Assembly: GCF_900107635.1 (NCBI RefSeq)
Contig: NZ_FNRD01000003.1
Coordinates: 278,234 to 342,233 of the forward strand
Direction of reading: 5' to 3'
Origin: Flavobacterium gillisiae
GTDB lineage: Bacteria > Bacteroidota > Bacteroidia > Flavobacteriales > Flavobacteriaceae
DNA length: 64,000 bases
Position numbers and translations under genes: made by a program
The notes under the pieces: generated by a model
What the model saw: the letters and a program-made list of their open reading frames with translations, nothing else
Database searches by the model: none
What the model was told of the DNA's origin: nothing
Shown: positions 43,189 through 52,164 of the stretch, one piece after another
Numbering within the stretch: the first letter of the stretch is position 1
Layout of the letters: every line of letters starts with the position of its first letter

Positions 43189-44787
43189 ATGACATTAGAA
43201 CAAAAAATAGGGCAATTCTTTTTTCCAGCCGTTTTTATTAACGATACCGAAGAAAACATTCAAGCAACTGAAGAATTAATTAAGAAGCACAACATCGGTG
43301 GTCTTACTTTTTTCCATAGTAGAGCCAGTGCTGCCACTAATTATGAAACTAAGAAAAAAATTGTTTTTAATGACGACAGTTACCAGCGACTTACTGCTTT
43401 AATTGTGCGGTATCAAAAGTGCGCTACTACTCCATTATTGATGAGCATTGATGCGGAATGGGGATTAGCCATGCGCGTCGAAAAAACACCACAATATCCT
43501 TATGCCATAACATTAGGCGCTTTGCCAATTAGTGAATCTCATTTGGCTTATGAAGTAGGAAAACAAATAGGCCTAGATTTAAAATCAGCGGGGCTTCATT
43601 ATAATTTGGCACCACTAGCTGATATCAATAACAACCCGAATAATCCAGTGATTGGATACCGTTCCTTTGGCGAAAACAAAGAAAAGGTAGCCCATTTTGC
43701 TTTGGAATACTTACGCGGAATGAACGACGTAGGTATTTTAGGCTGCCTAAAGCATTTTCCAGGACATGGCAATACGAACGTAGATTCTCATTTAGGATTA
43801 CCCGTTTTAGAGGAAACGTTGGAGCAATTACTTGAAAATGAATTATATCCTTTTATAAAGGGAATCGAAAGTGATGTCGACTCAATTATGATAGGACATC
43901 TCGCTGTTCCTGCGTTGAATGAAGGAGCAAATACTTCGGCTACTTTATCCAAATCAGTGATTGAGACCCTTTTGCGAAAGCAATTGAATTATGATGGACT
44001 AGTGATTTCGGATGCATTGAACATGCATAGTGTTTCCAAGCTGTACGAAAGAAAAGGCCAACTGGAATGGGAAGCCTTTAATGCTGGAAATGACGTTTTG
44101 TGCTTTGCCGAAAATGTACCAGAAGGCATTCAAGAAATACTTAAAAATGCAACTCCAGAACGCATTGAAGAAAGTTACAATCGCTTGATGAAATGCAAGA
44201 AAAAAGCAGGGTTATTCGAAGAACAAAAACAAACAACTACAGAATTAGATTTTGCAACAGCTTCTCTTTTGAATCGTAAAATAGCCCAACGCTGTCTTAC
44301 TAAGCTTAAAGACAATAAAAACACAGCAGTTGCTACTGATGCAGTGAAAAGAGGCACATTAGCAAAACTGAGTATCTATAAAAACACTGAGAATACTTTT
44401 TTCAAAACCCTTGCTCCTTCCCTATCTGCAAAAGAATATTCTGTAGAAATGGATACTACGAATAGTCTATCAGCAATTGAAAAAAGTCTAAAGGATTATG
44501 ACACTATAATTATTGCTCTTTTTGTTCCAAAGGCAAAACCAATGAATAATTTTGACATTGAAGAGGCTGTTTTACAATTACTCAAAAAATTATTTTTATC
44601 AAAAAAATGTATTTTATATGTATTTGGTAACCCTTATGCTTTACAAATTTTGCCGGACTTACAATCCGTTAGTGGTCTTGTTCAGGTATATCAAGATTTC
44701 GAGGAGTTTCAGGAAGCGGCCGCGAATCAATTACTTGAGAACCTACCCTCTCAAGGAACTCTACCCGTGCACATTAACAACTTGTAA
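43189..44787 (+). CDS. nagZ: Cytosolic GH3 beta-N-acetylhexosaminidase (NagZ-like)
   Basis: A 532-residue glycoside hydrolase family 3 enzyme without signal peptide, so it acts in the cytosol after AmpG-type import, freeing GlcNAc from GlcNAc-anhydroMurNAc. NagZ motifs: LEQKIGQFFFPAVF, MSIDAEWGLAMRV, CLKHFPGHGNTNVDSHLGLP with the catalytic His/Asp dyad, and GLVISDALNMHSVSKLY with the nucleophile Asp. About 190 extra residues form a C-terminal GH3-C-like domain (DYDTIIIALFVPKAK, CILYVFGNPYAL), which E. coli NagZ (341 residues) lacks but many Bacteroidota enzymes keep. It closes the locus. Confidence 0.92.
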   Translation: MTLEQKIGQFFFPAVFINDTEENIQATEELIKKHNIGGLTFFHSRASAATNYETKKKIVFNDDSYQRLTALIVRYQKCATTPLLMSIDAEWGLAMRVEKTPQYPYAITLGALPISESHLAYEVGKQIGLDLKSAGLHYNLAPLADINNNPNNPVIGYRSFGENKEKVAHFALEYLRGMNDVGILGCLKHFPGHGNTNVDSHLGLPVLEETLEQLLENELYPFIKGIESDVDSIMIGHLAVPALNEGANTSATLSKSVIETLLRKQLNYDGLVISDALNMHSVSKLYERKGQLEWEAFNAGNDVLCFAENVPEGIQEILKNATPERIEESYNRLMKCKKKAGLFEEQKQTTTELDFATASLLNRKIAQRCLTKLKDNKNTAVATDAVKRGTLAKLSIYKNTENTFFKTLAPSLSAKEYSVEMDTTNSLSAIEKSLKDYDTIIIALFVPKAKPMNNFDIEEAVLQLLKKLFLSKKCILYVFGNPYALQILPDLQSVSGLVQVYQDFEEFQEAAANQLLENLPSQGTLPVHINNL

Positions 44788-45002
44788 ATAGACTTAAAAG
44801 TGTAAGCCTCGTTTTTAAAAGGAGAACTGTATTTAAGTCCTTTTCCCTACAATGGAAATCAAATTCTAATAAAAAAACAGAAATATATCCGTTTTTCGCA
44901 AAGATATTTCATTTAAACAAATAGCTGAACGGAAGTTTTCACAAAATCTGTTTAGGCTGATAGGAACTTTTTTATCTATATTGCAAACTCAAACGATATA
45001 GA

Positions 45003-46460
45003 ATGGATACAAAAATTCACAGAAATAAAGAATTATCAATTTGGGAAGCTTTAATTCCAGTTGCGGCACTTGTCGCAATGCTCGGTTTTAACGTATATGT
45101 ATATGGCGATGAAGCTTTGAGCGGCAGTAATCAATTTGTTTTATTGTTAGGCGCTGCTGTTGCTGCGATTGTAGGCTTTTTTAACAAAGTTACTTATCAC
45201 AAAATGATGGAGGAAGTAGCTGAAAACATAAAATCTACTGTTGGTGCCATTCTAATATTGCTAATGGTTGGTGCTCTGGCTGGTACCTGGTTAATAAGCG
45301 GAATCATTCCGTCAATGATCTATTACGGCTTACAAATTCTGAGTCCAGCTATCTTTTTACCGGCTACCGTAATTATATGTTCCATAATTTCTATTGCGAC
45401 AGGAAGTTCGTGGACTACGAGTGCTACCGTTGGTATCGCTCTAATCGGTGTTGGTGGTGCCTTGGGATTTGATTTAGGTATGGTTGCTGGAGCAGTAATT
45501 TCTGGCGCTTATTTTGGAGATAAATTATCACCGATGTCAGACACAACTAACCTTGCTCCTGCAATGGCTGGAACTGATTTGTTTACCCACATTAGATACA
45601 TGACATTAACCACCATTCCAACGTATGTTATTACACTAATCTTATTTATTATCTTGGGATTATCTGTTGACATAAAAGGAGATGTAAATATTGCCGCCTT
45701 GCTAACAGATATTGAAGCTTCTTTTACTATTTCACCTTGGTTGTTTGTGGTACCCGTGATCGTAATTGGCTTAATCATCAAAAAAACAGAGCCTTTAATT
45801 GCGTTATTAATCGGAACATTATTAGCGGGAATCTTCGCTATAGTATTTCAACCCCATATTATAAATCAAATTGCAGGTGTCGAGCATATGACTTTCCAAT
45901 CTGCTTACAAAGGAGTTATGGATGCCATAACTGGAAAAATACAAATACCTACCGATAATAAAACGCTGGCTGATCTCTTTACTTCAGGAGGGATGCAAAA
46001 AATGCTAGGCACCGTTTGGTTGATTCTTTGTGCTATGGTTTTTGGAGGAATTATGGATGCTATAGGTGCTTTGGCAAGAATAAGTCATACATTATTAAAA
46101 TTAGCACATACCACTTTCGGACTATTCGCTTCTACTGTTGGAAGTTGTTTAGCGTTAAACATTACTGCTTCTGATCAGTATTTAGCTATTGTAGTTCCCG
46201 GTAAAATGTTTGCAAAAGCATATAAAGAAAAAGGTCTTGCTCCAGAAAATTTAAGTAGAACACTTGAAGATGCCGGAACAGTCACTTCTGTATTAATCCC
46301 TTGGAATACCTGCGGAGCTTATCAATCCGGTACGCTAGGTGTTTCCACTTTAGATTACTTGCCGTATGCCTTCTTTAATATATTGAGTCCGTTTATGACT
46401 TTGATATTTGCTGCATTCAATATCAAAATCAGACAATTGGTAACTGATGCAAAAAATTAA
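45003..46460 (+). CDS. nhaC: Na+/H+ antiporter NhaC
   Basis: A 485-residue antiporter with about 11 helices that expels sodium in exchange for protons. NhaC-family signatures: LSIWEALIPVAALVAMLGFNV, STVGAILILLMVGALAGTWL, TGSSWTTSATVGIALIGVGGALG, YFGDKLSPMSDTTNLAPAMAGTDLF and ASDQYLAIVVPGKMFAKAYKEKGLAP. It may balance the sodium taken in with solutes by symporters such as the one at 35922, but it is not in that operon. A terminator follows 30 bases downstream. Confidence 0.94.
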   Translation: MDTKIHRNKELSIWEALIPVAALVAMLGFNVYVYGDEALSGSNQFVLLLGAAVAAIVGFFNKVTYHKMMEEVAENIKSTVGAILILLMVGALAGTWLISGIIPSMIYYGLQILSPAIFLPATVIICSIISIATGSSWTTSATVGIALIGVGGALGFDLGMVAGAVISGAYFGDKLSPMSDTTNLAPAMAGTDLFTHIRYMTLTTIPTYVITLILFIILGLSVDIKGDVNIAALLTDIEASFTISPWLFVVPVIVIGLIIKKTEPLIALLIGTLLAGIFAIVFQPHIINQIAGVEHMTFQSAYKGVMDAITGKIQIPTDNKTLADLFTSGGMQKMLGTVWLILCAMVFGGIMDAIGALARISHTLLKLAHTTFGLFASTVGSCLALNITASDQYLAIVVPGKMFAKAYKEKGLAPENLSRTLEDAGTVTSVLIPWNTCGAYQSGTLGVSTLDYLPYAFFNILSPFMTLIFAAFNIKIRQLVTDAKN

Positions 46461-46490
46461 TTAAGAAAACGACTAATCACATACATTCCT

Positions 46491-46528
46491 AATGCCATGA
46501 CTATCTTACAGTTGTGGCATTGCTTTTT
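46491..46528 (+). terminator. Intrinsic terminator after nhaC
   Basis: AATGCCATGACT (46491-46502) pairs with AGTTGTGGCATT (46510-46521) with two G-U pairs, a 7-base loop, then GCTTTTT. Confidence 0.82.
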
Positions 46529-46582
46529 AATACAATAATCTAAAACTATAGCTCTATCAAAATATATAATTAAAACTGATTG

Positions 46583-46611
46583 TTTGAACATGACCTTATT
46601 ACCTACTTTTG
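46583..46611 (+). promoter_or_regulatory. Promoter of the peroxiredoxin gene
   Basis: TTTG (46583-46586) and TACTTTTG (46604-46611) are 17 bases apart, a good Bacteroidota promoter 33 bases before the start at 46645. The same -7 octamer TACTTTTG precedes tpx at 48136. Confidence 0.75.
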
Positions 46612-46644
46612 CCGAAACAAAAATTAATAATAAAACATATAATT

Positions 46645-47283
46645 ATGTCATTAGTAGGTAAAAAATTCCCAAGTATTGCAGTTGACGCTATCTCAGAAAT
46701 GGGAGACAACTTGAAAATAAACATTTTTGAAGAAGCTACAAAAAACAACAAAAAAGTAATTTTATTTTGGTACCCAAAAGATTTTACATTTGTATGCCCA
46801 ACTGAACTTCACGCTTTTCAAGCAGCTTTACCGGAATTTGAAAAAAGAAATACAATAGTAATTGGTGCTTCTTGCGATACAAATGAAGTTCATTTTGCTT
46901 GGTTAAACACTGCAAAAAACAATGGTGGAATTGAAGGTGTTACTTACCCAATTCTTGCAGATACTAACAGAAACTTATCTAACATATTAGGTATCCTTGA
47001 TATCGACTCAACTGAATACAGTGAAGAAACTGACTCAGTAATGATTGAAGGATCAAACGTAACTTTTAGAGCGACTTACTTAATTGATGAAACAGGGAAA
47101 ATCTTCCACGAAAGTGTAAACGATATGCCTCTTGGTCGTAACGTAAACGAATATTTACGTATGGTTGATGCTTATACTCATATCCAAGAAAAAGGAGAAG
47201 TTTGTCCTGCAAACTGGGAAGCTGGAAAAGAAGCAATGAGCGCTGACAGAAAAAGTACTGCTGAATACTTAAGCTTAAACTAA
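46645..47283 (+). CDS. Typical 2-Cys peroxiredoxin (AhpC/Prx1 type)
   Basis: A 212-residue cytosolic thiol peroxidase that reduces hydrogen peroxide and organic peroxides. The peroxidatic Cys is in DFTFVCPTELHAFQ, and the resolving Cys in GEVCPANWEAGKEAM. I start at the ATG at 46645 (MSLVGKKFPSIAVDAI); a frame beginning at 46609 would add 12 residues that overlap the -7 element. It heads a small cluster with thioredoxin and a DUF6952 gene, a frequent flavobacterial arrangement in which the thioredoxin likely reduces it. Confidence 0.95.
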   Translation: MSLVGKKFPSIAVDAISEMGDNLKINIFEEATKNNKKVILFWYPKDFTFVCPTELHAFQAALPEFEKRNTIVIGASCDTNEVHFAWLNTAKNNGGIEGVTYPILADTNRNLSNILGILDIDSTEYSEETDSVMIEGSNVTFRATYLIDETGKIFHESVNDMPLGRNVNEYLRMVDAYTHIQEKGEVCPANWEAGKEAMSADRKSTAEYLSLN

Positions 47284-47370
47284 ATCAATAACAATGTCAA
47301 TTGCAATAACAATTTTCGATTAAAAATATTGAATATTACTATTGCAATTGCATTTTGAAATTTAAACGAT

Positions 47371-47679
47371 ATGTTAATAGATTTAAACGAAGATACATTA
47401 CAGAATTTAATATCAAAAAACGAGAAAGTAGTCGTTCAATTTTCGGCATCTTGGTGCGGGAATTGTCGAATAATGAAACCAAAATTCAAAAAATTGGCTT
47501 CAGAAAACGATGCAATTACTTTTGTACTTGTTGATGCTGAAAACTCTCCTGAATCAAGAAAATTGGCCAACGTAAGTAACCTTCCTACTTTTGCGACTTT
47601 CGTAAACGGGGTATTGGTAAACGAAACACAAACTAACAAACAAGAAGTGCTAATTGAATTAGTGAATGAAATAGTATAA
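47371..47679 (+). CDS. Thioredoxin-family protein
   Basis: A 102-residue thioredoxin fold with active site SWCGNCRIMKPKFK (WCGNC instead of WCGPC) and the cis-Pro in SNLPTFATFVNG. No signal peptide, so it is cytosolic. It lies between the 2-Cys peroxiredoxin and the DUF6952 gene, and likely acts as the reductant of that peroxiredoxin. The GN dipeptide between the cysteines would alter the redox potential relative to housekeeping thioredoxin. Confidence 0.93.
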   Translation: MLIDLNEDTLQNLISKNEKVVVQFSASWCGNCRIMKPKFKKLASENDAITFVLVDAENSPESRKLANVSNLPTFATFVNGVLVNETQTNKQEVLIELVNEIV

Positions 47680-47720
47680 TTTATTTAACTGTTTTCATTT
47701 CTAAAATATAAATAAAAAAC

Positions 47721-47978
47721 ATGAAATTACCCGTAATAAAGCATTTGACGCAGTTTATAGAAGAAAATGATCAAGACTATATCATTGAAACTATCGACGT
47801 TCTGGAAGCAATGACAGAAATCCCATCTTTAAAAGATGAAGAATTAGATGTCATCGGTGAATTAATTTCTAACATGTATGGCGCAATAGAAGTTCATAAA
47901 ATGGTAAAAAATGGAACTGATAAAAAAGAGGCCTTAAACACTTTTATGAAACGAGTTTTAGGTTCTATCGATAAATAA
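47721..47978 (+). CDS. Small DUF6952-type protein
   Basis: An 85-residue acidic helical protein (MKLPVIKHLTQFIEENDQDY, IISNMYGAIEVHKMVKNGTD-like ELISNMYGAIEVHKMVKN). It matches the small family that follows thioredoxin in many flavobacterial genomes (DUF6952, from memory). The function is unknown, but strict linkage to the peroxiredoxin-thioredoxin pair suggests a redox or stress role. A terminator follows directly. Confidence 0.75.
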   Translation: MKLPVIKHLTQFIEENDQDYIIETIDVLEAMTEIPSLKDEELDVIGELISNMYGAIEVHKMVKNGTDKKEALNTFMKRVLGSIDK

Positions 47979-48006
47979 AAGTCTGGCAACGGGCTCAATC
48001 ATACGA

Positions 48007-48037
48007 AAAACGCACTCAGAAATGGATGCGTTTTTTT
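48007..48037 (+). terminator. Intrinsic terminator of the peroxiredoxin cluster
   Basis: AAAACGCA (48007-48014) pairs with TGCGTTTT (48027-48034) around a 12-base loop and leads into a T-run. Confidence 0.85.
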
Positions 48038-48135
48038 CTTTTACGGCCTATTTATCAAAAAGACACTCGATTACACACGTTTGTTCAATGTTCTAAAATC
48101 TTAAATCTTAAAACCTAATTCTTAAATAATTTTCA

Positions 48136-48143
48136 TACTTTTG
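48136..48143 (+). promoter_or_regulatory. -7 element of tpx
   Basis: TACTTTTG, 23 bases before the tpx start, identical to the -7 octamer of the peroxiredoxin promoter. No matching TTTG at -33 was found. Confidence 0.55.
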
Positions 48144-48166
48144 AACCACAACGAAAAACAAAAAAC

Positions 48167-48664
48167 ATGGCATCAATTACATTAGGAGGAAATCCAATAC
48201 ATACTTCAGGAGAATTACCAAAAGTGGGAACGCAACTAGCTGATTTTAAATTAATACAAAACGATCTATCTGTAGCTTCACTAAGTGATTTCGCAGGAAA
48301 AAGATTGGTACTAAATATATTCCCAAGTATCGACACTGGAACTTGTGCTACTTCAGTAAGAAAGTTTAATGAAAGTGCTGGTAAATTAGAAAATACAGCA
48401 GTATTATGTGTTTCTAGAGATTTACCATTTGCTCAAAAACGTTTTTGTGGCGCTGAAGGACTTGAAAATGTAGTTAACTTATCTGACTTTAATTCAGGAG
48501 ATTTTGGTAAAACAAACGGTCTTGAAATCCTTGACGGTCCATTGGCTGGCTTGCACTCAAGAGCGCTTATTGTGGTTGACACAAACGGTACAATTATCCA
48601 TACAGAGCAAGTTCCAGAAATTGCTAGTGAACCAAATTACGAGGCTGCTTTAGCCGTACTATAA
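48167..48664 (+). CDS. tpx: Thiol peroxidase Tpx
   Basis: A 165-residue atypical 2-Cys peroxiredoxin. The peroxidatic Cys is in PSIDTGTCATSVRKFNE, and the resolving Cys is in FAQKRFCGAEGLENVV. The N-terminus ITLGGNPIHTSGELPKVG is diagnostic of Tpx. It heads the run tpx-dgkA-ftsK-lolA-lptF/G-ribB, in which spacing is small, so co-transcription with the envelope genes is likely. It is a second peroxide-scavenging enzyme within 2 kb of the 2-Cys peroxiredoxin. Confidence 0.95.
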   Translation: MASITLGGNPIHTSGELPKVGTQLADFKLIQNDLSVASLSDFAGKRLVLNIFPSIDTGTCATSVRKFNESAGKLENTAVLCVSRDLPFAQKRFCGAEGLENVVNLSDFNSGDFGKTNGLEILDGPLAGLHSRALIVVDTNGTIIHTEQVPEIASEPNYEAALAVL

Positions 48665-48674
48665 CATTACTTTA

Positions 48675-49049
48675 ATGGAATTTCAAAAAGACAATAGCTT
48701 CGTTACAGGAAGGCTGAAAAGTGTCGGTTATGCCGTAAAAGGCGCTATCAAGTTAATCACGACGGAACACAGTATAATGGTCCAATTTTCATTGGGAATT
48801 TTAATTACCATTGCTGGATTTTATTTTCACATTACTGCAACGGAATGGCTTTTCCAAACTTTGGCAATCGGCTTTGTGATGAGTATTGAAGGCCTAAATA
48901 CGGCTGTGGAAAAAATCGCTGATTTTATTCATCCCAATTATCATGAAAGAATTGGTTTCATAAAAGACATTGCCGCAGGAGCTGTATTTTTTGCAGCTTT
49001 AACAGCAATAATTATCGGTTTAATCATATACGTGCCACTAATTTTTTAG
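48675..49049 (+). CDS. dgkA: Diacylglycerol kinase family protein (DgkA/UndK type)
   Basis: A 124-residue inner-membrane enzyme with three helices. The conserved active-site segment is IGFVMSIEGLNTAVEKIADFI, matching the E-x-x-N-T-x-x-E motif. It phosphorylates diacylglycerol or undecaprenol; Bacteroidota and Gram-positive members of this size often use undecaprenol. The gene starts 10 bases after tpx and precedes ftsK by 22 bases. Confidence 0.92.
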   Translation: MEFQKDNSFVTGRLKSVGYAVKGAIKLITTEHSIMVQFSLGILITIAGFYFHITATEWLFQTLAIGFVMSIEGLNTAVEKIADFIHPNYHERIGFIKDIAAGAVFFAALTAIIIGLIIYVPLIF

Positions 49050-49071
49050 GCATTAGTACATACAATCAAGG

Positions 49072-51510
49072 ATGGCGAAAACAACAAAAAAAGAACCTTT
49101 AGACAAGAAAAACAATTCAAAAGCTAAAGAAAGTACACCGTGGGTATTAACGAAACAGCACAAGATCGTGCTGGGCAGTCTTTTAATCTTATTTTCTGTT
49201 GCTTTACTGGTTGCTTTTATCTCCTTTTACATTCACGGACAAGAAGATCAAAGTGCCGTTTCTGAACTTACAGATCGATCGGAAACGGTTCAAAATTGGC
49301 TTGGTAAATTCGGGGCTTTTTTGGCAGATTTGATTGTTTACAAAGGTTTTGGACTTGCCTCTTTTCTATTTGTTCGCTTATTTTTCTTGACTGGAATCTT
49401 TTTCATTCTTGGCATTTCATCTAAGAAGCTGAAAGGAATCTGGTTCTGGGACTTATTTGCTATTATTATTTTGTCGGTATTATTTGGTTTTTTTGCTACT
49501 TCAGTACCTGAATTAGGAGGAACTGTTGGTTATGAGTTGAATTTATTCCTACAAGATTATATTGGAAAAACAGGAACACTTTTAACTTTGATTTTCGGTC
49601 TGATTCTTTATGTTATTTTTAAACTTAAACTCTCTCCGGAAAGAATCCAATCTTTTTTCGAAAACACAAAAAAAGAAATCAAGTCGGATTTAGGCTCGAA
49701 TACATCTCCTGATAAGGGTAGCTCTTATAATTTAGAAGAGTTCGCCATAGCGGAAGAAAAAGAATTAGATAGTCCTCCACCGCTTCCAAAACCTTCGCAG
49801 TTTGAAGTTAACAAAGAAGCTTTAAAACCAACGATAAGTCATTCTTCAGAAATCAATCTCGATCCCGTTGTTAAACCAAAGGCTGTTGAAGAAGTATTGA
49901 TGGATAAAAATGCCGTTGATGATTCATTTGTTATTGAAACAGCACCTGAAGAAGATCTTATTGAAGAGAATTTAGCTTCAAGGCTAGTTTCTGATTTTGG
50001 TTTATTCGATCCTACTTTGGATTTATCCAACTATAAATACCCTACAATTGATCTTTTAAAAGAATATTCAACTGGTGGAATCACGATTAATCAGGAAGAA
50101 TTAGAAGAAAACAAAAACAGAATTGTAGATACGCTGCGCAATTACAAAATAGAAATTGCACAAATTAAAGCGACTGTTGGTCCATCTGTAACCTTATATG
50201 AAATAGTTCCTGAAGCGGGAATTCGTATTTCAAAAATTAAAAACCTGGAAGATGATATCGCTTTATCACTTTCGGCATTAGGAATTCGTATCATTGCTCC
50301 TATTCCTGGGAAAGGAACAATAGGAATCGAAGTTCCTAACAAAAATCCAACCATGGTTTCCATGAAAAGTGTAATTGGTTCTGCTAAGTTCCAGGAAGCT
50401 GAAATGGAGCTACCCATTGCATTGGGTAAAACAATTTCTAACGAAACCTTCGTGGTCGATTTAGCAAAAATGCCTCACCTATTGATGGCAGGTGCTACCG
50501 GACAAGGAAAATCTGTGGGTTTAAACGCTGTTCTTACCTCATTGCTTTACAAGAAACACCCTGCGGAAGTTAAATTTGTATTGGTCGATCCTAAAAAAGT
50601 AGAACTTACTCTTTTTAATAAAATTGAAAGACATTATTTAGCGAAGCTTCCAGATAGCGAGGATGCCATCCTTACTGACAATGCTAAAGTAGTCAATACT
50701 TTGAACTCTCTTTGCGTGGAAATGGATAACCGTTATTCGTTATTGAAAGATGCGATGGTACGAAACATTAAAGAATACAACGATAAATTTAAGGCTAGAA
50801 AACTAAATCCTGAAAATGGACATCGATTTTTACCCTACATTATATTAGTAGTGGATGAGTTTGCCGATTTGATAATGACCGCCGGAAAAGAAGTCGAAGT
50901 TCCCATTGCCCGTTTAGCACAATTAGCCAGAGCGATAGGAATTCATTTGATTATAGCAACACAAAGACCTTCGGTAAATGTAATTACAGGTTTAATCAAA
51001 GCCAACTTCCCTGCTAGAATTGCCTTTAGAGTAACATCAAAAATCGATTCAAGAACTATTTTGGACACTTCTGGAGCTGATCAATTAATTGGACGTGGAG
51101 ATATGCTTTATACGAATGGTAATGATATTGTGCGTATACAATGTGCTTTTATAGACACGCCCGAAGTAGAAAAAATAACCGATTTCATTGGTTCCCAAAA
51201 AGCATACGCAACAGCTTATTTACTTCCAGAGTTCGTGGGAGAAGATAGTGGCATCAATCTTGATGTAGATATCTCCGAGAGAGATACTTTGTTTAGAGAA
51301 GCTGCCGAAATTATTGTTAATGCACAACAAGGCTCAGCATCATTGTTACAAAGAAAACTAAAACTAGGCTACAACAGAGCTGGCCGACTAATCGACCAAT
51401 TAGAAGCTGCTGGAATCGTAGGACCGTTTGAAGGAAGTAAAGCACGTGGTGTAAACATCTTAGACATGAGTTCTCTTGATCAATTTTTTAACAATGAACA
51501 AAATAATTAA
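49072..51510 (+). CDS. ftsK: DNA translocase FtsK/SpoIIIE
   Basis: An 812-residue division-site DNA pump that clears chromosome termini from the septum and helps dimer resolution. Four N-terminal membrane helices (about 27-195) precede an acidic linker and the motor domain: Walker A in LLMAGATGQGKSVGLNAVL, Walker B in ILVVDEFADLIMTAG, and the RAIGIHLIIATQRPSVNVITGLIKANFP signature. The C-terminal gamma winged helix (REAAEIIVNAQQGSASLLQRKL to GRLIDQLEAAGIVGP) recognises KOPS-like DNA. The linker is short compared with E. coli FtsK (1329 residues), as usual in this phylum. Confidence 0.95.
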   Translation: MAKTTKKEPLDKKNNSKAKESTPWVLTKQHKIVLGSLLILFSVALLVAFISFYIHGQEDQSAVSELTDRSETVQNWLGKFGAFLADLIVYKGFGLASFLFVRLFFLTGIFFILGISSKKLKGIWFWDLFAIIILSVLFGFFATSVPELGGTVGYELNLFLQDYIGKTGTLLTLIFGLILYVIFKLKLSPERIQSFFENTKKEIKSDLGSNTSPDKGSSYNLEEFAIAEEKELDSPPPLPKPSQFEVNKEALKPTISHSSEINLDPVVKPKAVEEVLMDKNAVDDSFVIETAPEEDLIEENLASRLVSDFGLFDPTLDLSNYKYPTIDLLKEYSTGGITINQEELEENKNRIVDTLRNYKIEIAQIKATVGPSVTLYEIVPEAGIRISKIKNLEDDIALSLSALGIRIIAPIPGKGTIGIEVPNKNPTMVSMKSVIGSAKFQEAEMELPIALGKTISNETFVVDLAKMPHLLMAGATGQGKSVGLNAVLTSLLYKKHPAEVKFVLVDPKKVELTLFNKIERHYLAKLPDSEDAILTDNAKVVNTLNSLCVEMDNRYSLLKDAMVRNIKEYNDKFKARKLNPENGHRFLPYIILVVDEFADLIMTAGKEVEVPIARLAQLARAIGIHLIIATQRPSVNVITGLIKANFPARIAFRVTSKIDSRTILDTSGADQLIGRGDMLYTNGNDIVRIQCAFIDTPEVEKITDFIGSQKAYATAYLLPEFVGEDSGINLDVDISERDTLFREAAEIIVNAQQGSASLLQRKLKLGYNRAGRLIDQLEAAGIVGPFEGSKARGVNILDMSSLDQFFNNEQNN

Positions 51511-51514
51511 TACT

Positions 51515-52156
51515 ATGAAAAAAATTATTCTAATTACATTTATCCTACTTTTTAGCTTTTCGACACAAGCACAAGACAAAAAAGCAAAAGCGCTTTTAGA
51601 TCAAGTGACTGCAAAAGTTAGAAGTTATGACAACATTGTAATTGATTTTAAATATTCTTTGAACAATTCAAAAGAAAATATCAATCAGGACAGTAAAGGA
51701 AATGTAACGATGAAAAACAATCAATACGTTTTGAATTTCATGGGTATTACTAAAATATTCGACGGTAAAAAAACCTATACTATTGTTCCGGAAGATGAAG
51801 AAATTACGATTTCGAGCTTTAACGAAAAAGATGACAGTGCCATTACACCTTCAAAAATGTTAACATTTTTCAATAGTGGTTACAAATACTCTATGGATAT
51901 CCTACAAGATGTAAGAGGACGCAAAATACAATACATCAAATTAATCCCTACTAATCCTAGAGATCAGCGAAAAGAAATACTATTGGGTATTGATGTTCAA
52001 ACAAAACACATCTATAATTTGATAGAAATGGGTAAAAAAGGAACAAAAACTACTTTAACCGTTAATTCTTTTAAAACCAATCAACCTTTGTCAAAAAATC
52101 AATTTACCTTTGCCGAAAGTAAATATCCAAATTACTACATCAATAAATTAGATTAA
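51515..52156 (+). CDS. LolA-like outer-membrane lipoprotein carrier protein
   Basis: A 213-residue periplasmic protein from the ATG at 51515 (MKKIILITFILLFSFSTQAQ), four bases after the ftsK stop; two upstream in-frame ATGs overlap ftsK and extend the signal peptide needlessly. The body has the LolA pattern (AKALLDQVTAKVRSYDNIVIDFKY, KGNVTMKNNQYVLNFMGITKIFDGKKTY, QFTFAESKYPNYYINKLD). It should ferry lipoproteins or act in a related envelope task. Neighbour lptF/G strengthens an envelope role. Confidence 0.88.
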   Translation: MKKIILITFILLFSFSTQAQDKKAKALLDQVTAKVRSYDNIVIDFKYSLNNSKENINQDSKGNVTMKNNQYVLNFMGITKIFDGKKTYTIVPEDEEITISSFNEKDDSAITPSKMLTFFNSGYKYSMDILQDVRGRKIQYIKLIPTNPRDQRKEILLGIDVQTKHIYNLIEMGKKGTKTTLTVNSFKTNQPLSKNQFTFAESKYPNYYINKLD

Positions 52157-52164
52157 TACTCTAG

